Shown: piece by piece, positions 29,398 through 41,573 of the stretch
How positions within the stretch are numbered: position 1 is the stretch's first letter
Layout of the letters: every line of letters starts with the position of its first letter
DNA from: Marsupella aquatica
Lineage: Eukaryota > Marchantiophyta
NCBI GenBank assembly: GCA_973895155.1
Contig: OZ316896.1
Span: 17,608,001-17,672,000 of the forward strand
DNA: 64,000 bases
Direction: 5' to 3'
Program-made: the position numbers and the translations under genes
Notes under the pieces: model-generated
Told to the model about the DNA's origin: nothing
The model's database searches: none
What the model saw: only the letters and a program-made list of their open reading frames with translations

Positions 29398-29556
29398 AAC
29401 GCATTCCCAAGGCGAGGTTTAAGCGAAGTGAGGAAGATATGAACCGCACTAGCCTTTCTAAGTTGTTGAAAAGTACCTATGCTTTTCAACAGCTTTATAA
29501 TGAAGGGGATCGGAGGTCTAATATCCTAAATTGGATGCTGCCATAAGAGGCTTGAC

Positions 29557-32500
29557 CTAAAGATCCACCTTGTCATCCAAGCATTCAAGACAAGGGCTAG
29601 AATTCTGATTATTCTTCAAAGAAATTGCAAAAGGAAAGGAGCGGAAGCAGGAGAAAGTAAAAGTATTGCAGTTCGCTTGATCGAGAGGTCTTTGAAGACG
29701 TACAAGTTCTCTGTACTTGAGAATGTAAAACATCTCGAGGTAGCGGCGCGTTTCTTGTCGCCCGAGCTTGGAGACGTACTTCCAGAAGCTATAGACGCCA
29801 GCAAGGGTCATCAACCTCTCTGCGTACTTCTTCCACGTGAATCTGTAGAGAAGAGCGCGAGACAGGGCAATTCAAACAGAAGTATGTTAGGTCTCTTACT
29901 AGTGAGCTCCTCGAAGGAAGATGAAATCTAGTTTTGAATCGTCAGCTTAACAACAATACTTTAATCTAGCGAAAATGCTTTAGTCCTCGCAGCGATGACA
30001 CGAATTCACCGACATGATACTGGTTTAGCGGCGAGACCTATATTTTTGCGGTTACGAAACTTTTAATTCTAGCGACGGGACTACCTGTTGGATCACACTT
30101 CCATTGCTCTATAACCAGGATTCACATTCAGCGTCGACGAGGCTTTGGATTGTAGCTGGGGACGAGATTTCGATCCGACATATGGTAATTGGTACCACCT
30201 AGAGTTCTGCACTCTCGGTTCTTTCATGGTCTAAGATGGGCTACATTGTTAAGTTGAGCTGATAGATTGATGGATGATGGAGGGATATCGAGCGTGGAAC
30301 TTGCATTATGGCGTTGCGTTACTTACCGACTGTATATGCGCTCGAGTCCGGCATCTGAAAGGGTCTTCCAGTAGTTCTCTTCGCTCTGGCACCGCTCGAA
30401 GAAGTCGACCATCTTCTTGGTCGCCTCGTCGCTGTGGTAAGGATCGATGTGGAATCCTGATATCCCGTCTTCGATGATCTCTGCCGGTCCTCCATGGCAG
30501 GTCGCAAACGTTGGCAACCCGCACACCATTGCCTCTACCACAGTCAAACCGAAGGCCTCGTACAGCGCTGGCTGGAACACCATACCAGTTCGATCAACCA
30601 AACAAGTCAAAAGAAAGAATATGTGAGCATGGGCTCGAGCAATTCATTCCTTCAATTTGAGCTTTCACCTGAAGCCTATTTCCATATGACAATGTCGTAT
30701 GCAATTAATGACATGCAAGGTGAAGGGAGTATCTCGGGGAGCATTGACCGACCTGCGCAAAGATTCCTCCACCATCAGCGATGTACCGGTACAATTCTCC
30801 TGTGCGCACTCTATTTTTCTGAGCCTGGATCCAACGAAATTGGTGGTGCAGGTCGTACTTCTTAATAAGGTCATGCATGAAATGAATTTCGTTCACCTCC
30901 TCCCTGTCTTTGGATTTTGATGCGTCGATGTCTCCGGCGACCAACACAAGATTTGACAACTCTCTCAGTCTCTTGTTCTTCCCGTACCACTCTAGCAGTC
31001 CAGACATGTTCTTCACTTTGTCCAGTCGCGCCATGGAGAAGATGATAGGCTTCTTCCGATCTGCCAACAGGCCGCTGTCACCACCCGAATCAAACATGAG
31101 AACCTACAGTTGAGATACTATCAACCTGATGACAGAGTAGAACAATTGAGATCTTTTAGTATCACAGCAAACGCAACGAAATGGGAGAATCGATCTGGAA
31201 GAAATCATCTTACATATGCTCTTCCGTCTGAGCTTCGCCATAGAGAAGCTCCTCGATTTCACCGTGTAGAGATGTCAAACGTTTCTCCTTCTCAATGTGA
31301 GGGAAGTAGATGGTCATATCAGCCCCAGGAGAGACGATGTTGAACTTGGGATCGAAGACATCAATGCCATGCACCACTCTGTAGAGTCCTGGAAGCGTGA
31401 AAGCCGAATGACTCTCGTATTGACCCACAGTATCCTTGCTGCACACCCAAATGCCCACACAGAAGTAAGATTTCAGTATCCATTCTCGTAGTTCCCACAT
31501 CACTTTTAGAAAGGAACTCTGCATTGAACATCTCCCCCCACTCCCCAAAATCTGGTGGAAGTTCTCGGAACAGTCTCGGTACTGTTTTCAGTATCCGTTC
31601 TCGAGAATTTGACAACATGAAATCTCTGTTCACAATCTCTCCCCATACAGTTAGGATACTCTCGAACAGTCAGAAATGATTTCAACAGTGAATTGGGATC
31701 CACACAAACACTGTACAGACAGTCCTAAACTTTCATTTCCCCCGTCCAATGCCACAAGCATCCTCTGAAAAACGGATTGTACAATTTGCTGATGTGGGCT
31801 CAGAACAAGTTTACAGGAGTTGACATCGAATTTCACAAATCCAGTGATTGAATCACGTTTTCGTTGGTTGAGAACTAGGAGGTCCTGGGAATTCATGGAC
31901 AGACATCAACAAGAGCCAAATTGACACGATTGAGAAATTGTCCAAACCACGAACCTGCCGATGATCTCCTGATAAGTACTAGTAACTATGAAGTCTGCAT
32001 GATTCATTGCTATGAGATCCGCAGTGAACTGACACGAAAAGTGATATTTTTCTTCATACTGCTTCCAGAAAATGTCCGAGTCCGGGTATTTGGTCTTCTC
32101 CAAAGCATGTGCAATGTTACACTGCAAACAAGAAGACGTATCAGAAGGTATGAAAATCATATAGTTGACAGAAGCAATGAGAAGCGAGTACATTTCCTAG
32201 ACTTGTATCTATAACAGTAGAGACAAGATGTGTTGACAGGTTCTAGCCAGATTCGGAAATTACACCTGAGTTACTCCGAGCCTATGCGACAGGAGCGATG
32301 CCACCAAGTTTCCATCAGTGTAGTTTCCGATGATCAGATCAGGGACACCACCCAACTCACTCCGAATCTCCACTGCAACGTCCTGTGTCAATGTAAGGTC
32401 CGTAAAATGGTTCGTGAAATCGTTTTATCGACTGTGTTATTCAGACTCCAAACTTGACCTCAATCCTCAAACCTAGCATGTTGTGGCAGTATAGCTCGAA

Positions 32501-35500
32501 ACTTCAAGGCGGGATCAGAAACCAACTAACTGACCTCAGTGAATTGCTCCAGGTATGGATAGACATCGAAACGTGAAATCCACTTCCGAAGAACACCAGT
32601 TTCCGATCGGAAAGGAACTCGCAGAATGAAGGAGTGCTCGGTGCCATTGAGTTTCTCTAGACGCTTGTTGTTCGTTGTACCAGGTGGAGTGTCAGGAATG
32701 AGACGGGTAACCTGCAATGAACCACCAAACAATTAGAGATCCTTCTAACTGTAACGGGATAGCCAATGTCCCGTCTCCCTCGAAAGAGCTTCTTCGCCTA
32801 GTCTCCGAGGTGTTAACAATCTGCCTTGCCTACTGTGCATCTTTCCCAGCTGAACTGATAGATGAATGTATTAGCAATAAGATGAGATTCGGAAAATTAC
32901 ATTTGCATCCGCGATGTGGAGGGTTTTGCAAACCATCATTTTGAAATCGAATAGCATGAGATCAGAAATGGGTTCTCAACAATTCCTCACACTGAGCAGA
33001 GGCAAATCAGATGAGGTCAATCTGCATACTTGGATTGGAAATTTGAACTAGAGGGAGGTTTGTACTCACCACAAAAATTTTAGGAATGATATCCACGCCC
33101 TGGCGCTGGAGTTTGAGGAGCATTTCCTCTTCCAAAGCCCGAACTTGATCTAAAATGTAAACAATCTGGAGAAAAGATTTTAACCAGTCTCAGTCGATCA
33201 TTTTCATATACCCAGTCGTAAAAATCAAGTCACGCTGTCTTATTGAACAATTGCTGCTACTATCTAATAAAAATCTTGAAAAAGCAACAGGAAACGCAAT
33301 GTTTAAATAGGTGAAACACATTGCTTTTGTGGCAATGCTTATGTTGATTATCAATCTGGGAACATGTCAGTATACCTGTCCACCGGTATCAGGCAAACCC
33401 AGTACACCGGCCTGTCCGAAGTATCCATGTGGTGACATGACGACCACACTGAAAACCATCGGTATCATGGAAAGAAATTTTTCCAATGTTGTGGGATCTG
33501 GCGCCTGAAGTATGTCGAACAGCAGGTGGATAAGTTCTAGAACTCGTCCGACTGTATTGCCCCATCCTTTCTCGAGTCCAAGTTCTTGCAGCCTGCAAAA
33601 GCATTGAAATTGACATCAAAACACTGCCAGAGAGATCATTCTTGTTCTGTATCACATATGACATCACAGGAAATCCTCCATGGTGGTATCAGCTCCGTGG
33701 CTACTCTAACAAAGTTTGACTTAGTGTGGATATAATTCACGTCACACCTGAATTCTCAAGGATCGGCAACAAGGGCAGTTAATGAAAACATCTAATAAAA
33801 GAACGACATGGAATTGCCGTGGAAGGGACAAGTCACTTGTGCAATTCAATTTAAGAGACATCTGGAGCCCTTACTTGGAGGCTACATCTTTGAATGGCGT
33901 CTCTTCCGGTAACTTCATCAGATATTCCTCTGCCTTCTGCAAGGATGGCCGAAGTCTGTCGAGAGACGAAATCCTGTCGTTGATCATCAGTGTCTGTAAA
34001 TATCCACCGGCGAGAATGAGTGAGCTTAGAGATATTATCTGAGCAGTTAAGACGATCCACAACGCGACCTTTGTTGGATTTCTTGCTGAGAGAGACTACC
34101 TCTAAACACATCAGAAAAGCATCTGTCCCTGACTTCGTGTTGATTCCACCCTTCTGGAAAATTGGGTCATTGGAGCTGGGAGAGAAACTTCCACTGTGAT
34201 TGCTAGTTTCAATTTCCGATGACTACCGAGCACTCCGGAAAACGTGCACCGGAACATAAACAAACAATTGCGAGTGAACAACGGGATGACCAGTGACATG
34301 CATTTTTTACCTCTTCACGGTACTTGTGGATCTTTAGAAAATTGAACAATGGCATCATACTCTCCGGGCCACCGCTAAATAACTTCGATGACAGATGACG
34401 ATTGAGAAATTGCACACCATTGCCAACTGACTCTGGTCTTGTAAGACGGGGAAATTCAGCGTTGAAAGGCTCCAGATCCAACTCCAGCACAAAATTGTCT
34501 TTAACCCTGCGGAAGACAGAAAAAACCTCTCCTGTCAGTTTTCGGTCTCTTTCTCGCCTCACCTTGCTGAGGTCACTCCCCCAACTTCTTCCACATCTGA
34601 TACACTACACTGCGAGGTTAACTTTCCCCAATCGGAAAGGTGGAGTCCATCTGTTTCCCATACTATCCCGTAGAAACATTTTCCAACTTAGCAATCAACC
34701 TTCAAATGCGCCTCATAAAATGCGTGCCTAAAAACACCTAAATCCGCGCCGAAAGGAAATGACGAGCACTTTCTTTAAGTCCAAGCAGAGCACCACATTG
34801 CAAAAATTCATACCCATTCGATTGAAGACCTTCTTTGAATTCCAAGTACTCAGACGGGGTGAGATTAGTCACAACGAGTTCATCCACATTAACCTGCAAA
34901 TATTCCCAGCAGCCTGGTCTGGGCCTTACAGCCAATCCCACCAAGGGTGGCAAAACAATACACTCCTGGAAGTAGAAACAACGAGAACCGCATCAGGAAG
35001 GATAGTCTTCTTGCAAAACATCGATTCAATACAAGCAACACACTTGAGCGAAGCTGCACACCGCCAATCGTTTCTTGCAAGGATGAAGGGAACCGCCGAC
35101 AAACCTGGCAATTCTGTAAGACCAATCCGAACGGTCCAGTATGAACCTTCAAGTACTCTGCATCCTTCTTGATAGCATCAGATAGCTCGTTCACGAGCTG
35201 GTAGGGTTGTAAGAGAGCTGGTCCCTTCGCTACCAACCTGCTCAAAAGTACAGAATCAAGATCAGCTTGAGTAACCTCAACAGACTGGCGACTATTTTTG
35301 ACGATGCTTCCCGGGTAAGTGTCCATCGACTTCGATAACCCTTGAAAACCGAAGCTTTTTTATCTCTACCGGGGGCTGACAGGCAGAACCGTTCTCAAAT
35401 TAACAATGTATAAACAGGTACTACAAATGAAGCGCTTTTGCGGCTCGTAAAGAGCCATCCATGGAAAAACGATTACAATAAGCAGTCAACATCCCAAATC

Positions 35501-36210
35501 AACGACAATTCTATTACATAACACTTATGAGACGTCTCATTATCTGTCGTTGGAACGACAAATCGTAATCCAATATATCCAACACATAATTGTGTCCTGA
35601 GGAGAGAAATCTTCGAGCAATCTCATCCTTCAATTGGTTTACTGCAGGTCAGGCAGCTCCTGTGGTACGCTATTCCGAATCAAACAAGTCATGACAGTCC
35701 AGGTGGCAGTGGAATAGGATGCGATCATCAAACTACCGTATCACCCTGCTGGAATAGTAATGGACTGCATCCAATATGATAGAAACCCTGGAATCCACCA
35801 CTGGAACTGAAGACGTTGGGCAAGGCTGACCTAACGTGAAACAGGTCATATCGCACATATCAAACACCTTTGAGATATCCAAAATTGAACCCATGTACCA
35901 GCCGAGTGGCTGAAGTCCTGTTCTTTCCCTGTTGGTAAACGAGCTCGACCGCCGAAGCAGCTGAAGCAGGGATGTGGCTCTTTCAGCTACAGCTGGAGAC
36001 AGAAAGAGAGTGTCTCTCATGTTCAGTTGGTCCTGGCTTCTCGAGGATCTATCTTTGAATCGAGCGTGCTTTCTAATCGGTTGGGGAGGGGAAAACATGG
36101 ACAGAGATTGATACGTACTTGCTGAAGAGCGAAACGAATAGGTTCCTATCGTCGGTAAGAGTGCCCTGGAGACGCTCGTGCATGCTCCGGAAACGCGTTA
36201 GCCGATCCAT
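29557..36210 (-). CDS. SUS: Sucrose synthase
   Basis: Cytosolic GT-B glycosyltransferase that reversibly converts sucrose and UDP to UDP-glucose and fructose. Fourteen coding exons on the minus strand: 36210-36119, 35237-35147, 34965-34814, 34506-34311, 33993-33875, 33592-33376, 33165-33070, 32711-32535, 32382-32266, 32121-31955, 31438-31214, 31074-30753, 30571-30327 and 29842-29557. All are in frame, giving 833 aa, close to the usual 800-840. The N-terminus [11 protein letters not shown] preserves the known regulatory phospho-serine context (here Ser9). Visible landmarks are [78 protein letters not shown] and the catalytic E-x7-E ([10 protein letters not shown]662/E670). The exon 12 acceptor at 31074 was chosen because an AG 29 bp upstream breaks the frame. 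The last about 38 residues (after [10 protein letters not shown]) do not look like a normal SUS tail. Confidence 0.95.
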
Positions 36211-38549
36211 CTTCCCACACCCAGCAGCAGCAGGTACGTCCCTGGCTCGAGCTCTAACTTAAAATTCTCCTTCTTCAACCAGAAACAAGACCCCTGCAGG
36301 GCAATCAAGCAGCCTTCTCGGTGAATTTCTCTCCAGTAATTACATAGCTGGCTCGTTTCGTCTCTGCATGCACAGAAACGATCCACCAGCCACTCAGTCA
36401 CGTAATACCCTGTAGTGGCTCCGACAGTTGGCAACAATTCTTCTATTCCTGGACTGGTAAGGAGAAAACACTAGCCCGACATAACCGCTGTACCACACCA
36501 ATCTGTGTTGACGGTATTGGTGTGGAGAATAGCTATGGAGAATCGTCCAAAATTGCTTCCAGCTCTTCTATTTCATTGGTGTGGTGCTGAACTTACAAAG
36601 GACACTGGAGGCCTAACAGGAGACTCACAAGTGTACCAACTGCCCGGACTTTCAGCGTTCGAGGGTGCGAGGACAGCAAGGAGAGAAACAAACCAAGCTT
36701 CAATCTCAGCGAATGAACCTCTCACTCGTGAACTCACCATATAACAGCCAAGGAGAATATGAGATGGCGAGGAGGGACACCGGTGCAAACAAGTTAGTTT
36801 GTACTCGACACGTAAGCATCTCAGCTCCAGAAAAGCAGACTCAGCTACTCCCCAAGTAAAGATTGGGTAGTCCTCTTTTCTTTCTCACTACCCACAAACT
36901 TACTTATGTAAGAATCATTGGAATTCTACTAAGATTGGACACATACAATTTCCGGAAGCAAGTTATCGGGACGGATGAACAGATTGGAACTGGCAAGGGT
37001 GGAAACTAGAAAGCATTATTATATATGCCTCAACCCATGCCTCCACCCAGTTCCTAAACTTTGGAAGTAATGATGACAGCTCGGTGGTTTGCAAAGTCAG
37101 AGAAGTAGGCAGCTCATCAGCTGATCAGCCTGAACTGCACGCAGAGTAAGGAGGGAGCTCGTGAGTAACGAGGCAGTCAGGTACTGTGATAGTGCAAGGG
37201 GGAGGGGGGGAATTGTACATTTGTACTGATGCTGGACGGGGTAACACACACGTACCAGTTAATAATTTTATAATTTTGAAGTCGTCCGAACTTCCAGTAC
37301 TTCCACAAATATTGCCGAGTCACCAGCTTCGAGTCCACGCAATTCGATGAGGCCACACAAGGAAGCCTTCCGATTCGTCCCCTTGTTACGATACGGTTAT
37401 TCCCTCGTTTCGTGCTTCCATAGCATTCTTTAATTGCATTCTCATCCATTCTCCAGAGGCCCAGGCCCACTGCCCTCTTGATTTTTGCCGTTCCTCTATT
37501 TCCACCTTCTGTAATTCTTGTTTCCCGCTCTTAGAAAAATCTGTTTAGATTGTTAATTAGCTAGAGCATCGTTGCTCATTCGTGACCTTCGTGTGTGGTT
37601 GCATATCTGCCCAGAATCATCCGTAAGCTACAGTGGAGCTGAGCTAAGCATGCATGCAAAGCGCAAAGCAAAACAAACACGGAATAGAGAATTGTTATAA
37701 TGCCACGTCCATCATTGCATCAGCATCATCAGCATCAGCAGGCAGCCAAGCAGCCTTCAAATTCAATTTGCATCATAGCATCGGTCCACGTATAGCTGTG
37801 CATCACCCAGCCTACTCTGTCAACTTTGTGATAGCCTCTCCTCACTCCATTCCGTCCTAAAGTTCTCTGATCCATTCCCTCGCCCAGCTCAGCCAAAGAG
37901 ACTTTCGCCACAGTACGTGTCAACTTTTTGAGTGAGGTTGCTGACGATCCAAAAGATAATTCTTCTCATATTCTAAGTTTTTTTCTCGTCAAGTTTGGCA
38001 GCCTACAACCCTTAGGGCTTTTGTTCTTTGGCAGTTTGGTAGGGCATTTGTTCATTGGCCGTTTTGGGCTTTCTGACTCCTTGGGTCCTTCTGCTATTTG
38101 GCTCTTGCGTTTCCGGGAGTTTTTCCTTGGTTTTCCCCCTCTATTGGAAACCTTCCACCAAAATTTATAAAGCAGGAACTAGCAAAGTACAATGAAAGGA
38201 AAGAAAAAGAGGTCCAAAGAGGACAAACACCAAACACCAAACAAGGAAAAAGAAAATCAAGTAAAAATATACACACTTTTTATATACAAAGGGACCAAAC
38301 AGAGTACAAATGAACAAACAAAAGAGGGCCCAAGTGGACAAAACCAATCGAAAAAGAAGTGAGCAAAAGGGAACCACTAAACACCAAGAAAGAGGAATCA
38401 AGTGCAATCCTAAAAAAAATCCTATAAAAGGTAAAAGGTAACAGAGAAAAGGAAAAGTGTCAAATACTACATGAGTGTCAACTCAAGGACAAGTGTCCAC
38501 ATTGGAAAATGTGACAAGTGGTAATGGTTTTTAATGCCTGTGTGGCGAG

Positions 38550-38575
38550 TTTAGGGTTTAGGGTTTAGGGTTTAG
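38550..38575 (+). repeat. Interstitial telomere-type repeat
   Basis: Three full TTTAGGG units plus TTTAG. This is the plant (Arabidopsis-type) telomere motif in an internal position. Confidence 0.9.
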
Positions 38576-39121
38576 TTTAGCAGCTCTAAGGGAGGAGAGG
38601 CTAGGAAATTCTTTGTCAGGTTTTAGTGGATTACATCCTGATCCTCATATCCCTAGATTTAGGGATGAACATTAGATTCAGGCAAATGGGGTCCATGATT
38701 AGGTGGAAAAGTGGCTAATGGCATACAAAACATGTAACAAATGTTAGACAAAAGTGGCGACACTTTTTGGGGAGGGGGGATTTGGCTAAATTTTGCACTT
38801 AAGAAATAAGTTGGTCCTAACTAAATCAGAAAGTGTGAGAGGAATGTCCTCTAGGGGGGCTAGTGTCTGCGGAAGCATAGTGGTGCCCACTCTGAGAGAT
38901 CTGATGATAAATTGCTCTAACTTGGGCACGTTGTAAGTCCACTGAATAAGCTGATGAAAGTGTGTGGTCAAGATGGATAGTGAGGGTCCAAAAGGACCCA
39001 TCCATCCATGAATATCATGAGCAACTTGTCTAAGAAGCCCATCAAATTGATGATGAAGATGCCCAAAGATTTCAAGGAGGAGTTCAATTGTAATTGTCCA
39101 ACACCCAGAAAGTGATACTTC

Positions 39122-39212
39122 TGCAAAGGTACTTTATTAGGCTTCTCCAAAATAGAGTAAACTCATCTTTTGCAAAGATACTTTATTAGGCTTCCCCAAA
39201 ATAGAGTCATCT
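39122..39212. repeat. 49-bp tandem duplication
   Basis: TGCAAAGGTACTTTATTAGG at 39122 and TGCAAAGATACTTTATTAGG at 39171 open two copies that share CCAAAATAGAGT. Confidence 0.9.
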
Positions 39213-40904
39213 CAATTCACCACCTGGCCAGATTATCTATTTATCTAGACTATAATCAGTCTTCTCAAAGTCTTCCTTTATGATCTATTCTGTAGAGTGA
39301 AGTCATAGGTCTTACAGTTTCTGATATCTACACCATGTTTCTAAATAGGAACACTGTTTAGATTATGGCCGATATTCCTTTATGTAAGTAAGAAAAATGT
39401 TGATATGTAGACCACGCTGGTGGAGAAGGATAGCAAGAGGGAGTTTGGGTTGTCTTCCCTTGGTGTGCAATAATGGGTAATAGGGCTAATACTAAAAGGT
39501 AGGTTGCACCTGGTTGGTAATAGACTAGGTTTAGTTAGCACCTTATGCACCTCTGGGGTCCTGGCACCAGCCCTGCCAGGTTTCTGGCGTCTTGGCCTTC
39601 TGTGCTTGTCGGCCCGTAAGGGAACTGCTCTCTTTGAAACTCCAGTCTAGTATGCACCTATTTTTATGATTAAAATAATGATTTTTCCCATGAGGTGGAG
39701 TGAAAAGTGTACCCTTCTTTCTTATTTATATTCTTTTCATTTTTTGGAGTTTGCTTTGCCTGGTCATTTCTTGTCACGTGGCCATTTCCTGTCTCCTGGC
39801 AATTTCCCTTATGAATCACCCTTTTTTTTGTCGCCCTTTGTTTCCCCTGCCCCACACTAAAACAATAGCAATATTGTCTGTCTAGAGCCCTCCCTTGCTA
39901 GGGATTGTGCTGCTTTTGGTCCTTCCTTCCTACCTCCCAAAAGGGGAATGCATGCCCTAGTTGTGGGAACCAAGTCCTACCCTTAGAGCATCCTCACTGG
40001 ACAGTGCTCGTCCTGCACTTTGTGACACACTTGCATGCAGCAACAGGGCCGAATCAAACAGCCATCAGTGTAATGTATTTCTGCAATGGGGTGGGTGTGA
40101 TGGGTTCAGCCTGCAACTGAGCCTTTAAATTGTCCTAATGCTATTTCCTACCCTGAGGCCACTCAACATCCATATTGTTCTAGGACTGTGTAGGGATGCA
40201 AGTGGGTATTGACTACTCCTCCCATCAACTGAGGTCCTTGTCATTTGTCAACTTGTCAAAGTTTAGGACTGGTAAGTTGTTTTTCCCTCACATCCTAATC
40301 ACCCTTGAGTTTGACGGTACCATGTGCACAAACACATCAGGCTAGGTTAGTTTGTCTCCTGGGATGAGCACATGTGAGCTACTATTACACACAAGAAATT
40401 CCAAAAATTGGGATTAGCTCAAATGGTCATGAGCACTCATGAAATAGAACAAATGATCTCAAACAAATTTCATACTTTGTGAGGTAATATTTGGACATAA
40501 AAAATCATGCTGAAAAATTGAGATTAAACAATGATGCAAAAGATGTCCAGATAAATGCACAAGTTTGCCTAAAACTAGCAATTTACAATTGGCCGGGGTG
40601 TCTCAAAAAATTACTTGAGGCGTCCATAGCAAAAGTGAAGGGCCCTTCCAAACACAAATCAATGGTCACTTTTTGGTTAGTGTAAGTAGACTGACAACTT
40701 TACGCAGTCCATGGGATGAACAAACAAAACCCTTGGTCCATCCAGGCTTAGAGCCAACTCACAAGCGCCCTTACGTTCTCAGGCCTAAGCACTCGCAACA
40801 TGTTTGGATAAAAGCAGAATGATCTTGTTGTAGGACAGGATATGCTCAAGTGCAACGTTTGCGTTTATTTTATTCTCAATTCAAAAGTCAAGACATTTAC
40901 TTGA

Positions 40905-41060
40905 TGGACCCCCAAAATGAAAAGTGTTTCTTGATGGACCCATGAGTGATCCAGACCATTGATAGATCTCAAATCAATGTACCCAAAAGCTCATGTGGTC
41001 TCATGGGGTCTATTAAGTAAGACATTCAATTTAGGGGTCCATCAAATATATCTCCTTTCA
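40905..41060. mobile_element. MITE-like element with long terminal inverted repeats, copy A
   Basis: The left end ACTTGATGGACCCCCAAAAT is matched in inverse orientation by the right end (near 41030-41055, AGGGGTCCATCAAATATATC). The inner motif GATGGACCCATGAG pairs with CTCATGGGGTCTATTAAGTA. About 155 bp, no coding capacity, and a clear relative at 41413-41573. Confidence 0.75.
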
Positions 41061-41264
41061 AAAGTAGGTACTTGAAAGTACCCAAAAGTTTCTGGCCCTT
41101 GGAAGTCCATATTTTGTGCCCTCACGCATGGAAATTGCATCTCTATAAAATGTTGTGGGGAGTCAAGTTAGAGTGCATTCTTCAAGACTATGAACATGCG
41201 GGTCAGACTTTAATATACTTTTTGAATAATTGTGACCCTATTTGGATGGTTATCATAGTGGATA

Positions 41265-41412
41265 TGACCCGTGAGGGTTGTCTTTTGGTGGGGTGACTGG
41301 ACATTGACCAGGGTTATCAGTTAGTGGGGTGAGGCACTGAGTGGATATGACCACTCCAGGGTTATCTTTTGGTGGGGTGAGGCACTGGGTGGATATGACC
41401 TGGGTAATCATT
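41265..41412. repeat. Degenerate minisatellite of about 60-70 bp units
   Basis: The motifs GTGGATATGACC, GGGTTATC and TTTTGGTGGGGTGAGGCACT recur about three times. It directly abuts MITE copy B, and related GTGGGGTGAGG motifs appear again to about 42300. Confidence 0.7.
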
Positions 41413-41573
41413 TGAGAGATATGCTTGATAGACCCCCAATGAAAGGAAAAGTGTTATTAGATGGACCCCATGAATGATCCATACCATTGATAGCCTTAAA
41501 TCAATGTATCAAAACCTAATTGGATCCATCAAGTAACACTTTTCACTTTTGGGGTCCATGAAATATATCTCTT
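41413..41573. mobile_element. MITE-like element, copy B
   Basis: The left end GAGAGATATGCTTGATAGAC pairs with the right end, whose complement reads AAGAGATATATTTCATGGAC. Subterminal AAAAGTGTTA occurs in both arms. The interior (CCATTGATAG, AAATCAATGTA) matches copy A. About 160 bp and non-coding. Confidence 0.78.

Larger units (their letters stand above)
26959..29556. other. Spacer between the RsfS and sucrose synthase genes
   Basis: No supported gene. It holds the RsfS promoter on its left and the sucrose synthase 3' region on its right, with several duplications and a MITE fragment listed separately. An open frame at 28914-29201 (+) is unsupported. Confidence 0.5.
36211..40900. other. Sucrose synthase upstream region and gene-poor spacer
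   Basis: The first kilobase should contain the SUS leader and promoter. Beyond that I recognise no gene. A hydrophobic open frame at 38165-38407 (-) lies over A-rich low-complexity DNA and is not credible. Small repeats are listed separately. Confidence 0.5.

Noticed and set aside
31074-31107. Sucrose synthase as a pseudogene because of an apparent frame break between exons 11 and 12
   Set aside because: Using the inner acceptor at 31074 restores the frame and gives the exact family spacing, so no lesion is needed.
38165-38407. Hydrophobic open frame that looks like a membrane protein
   Set aside because: It is the complement of A-rich, AAAG-type low-complexity DNA, which automatically yields Phe/Leu-rich translation.
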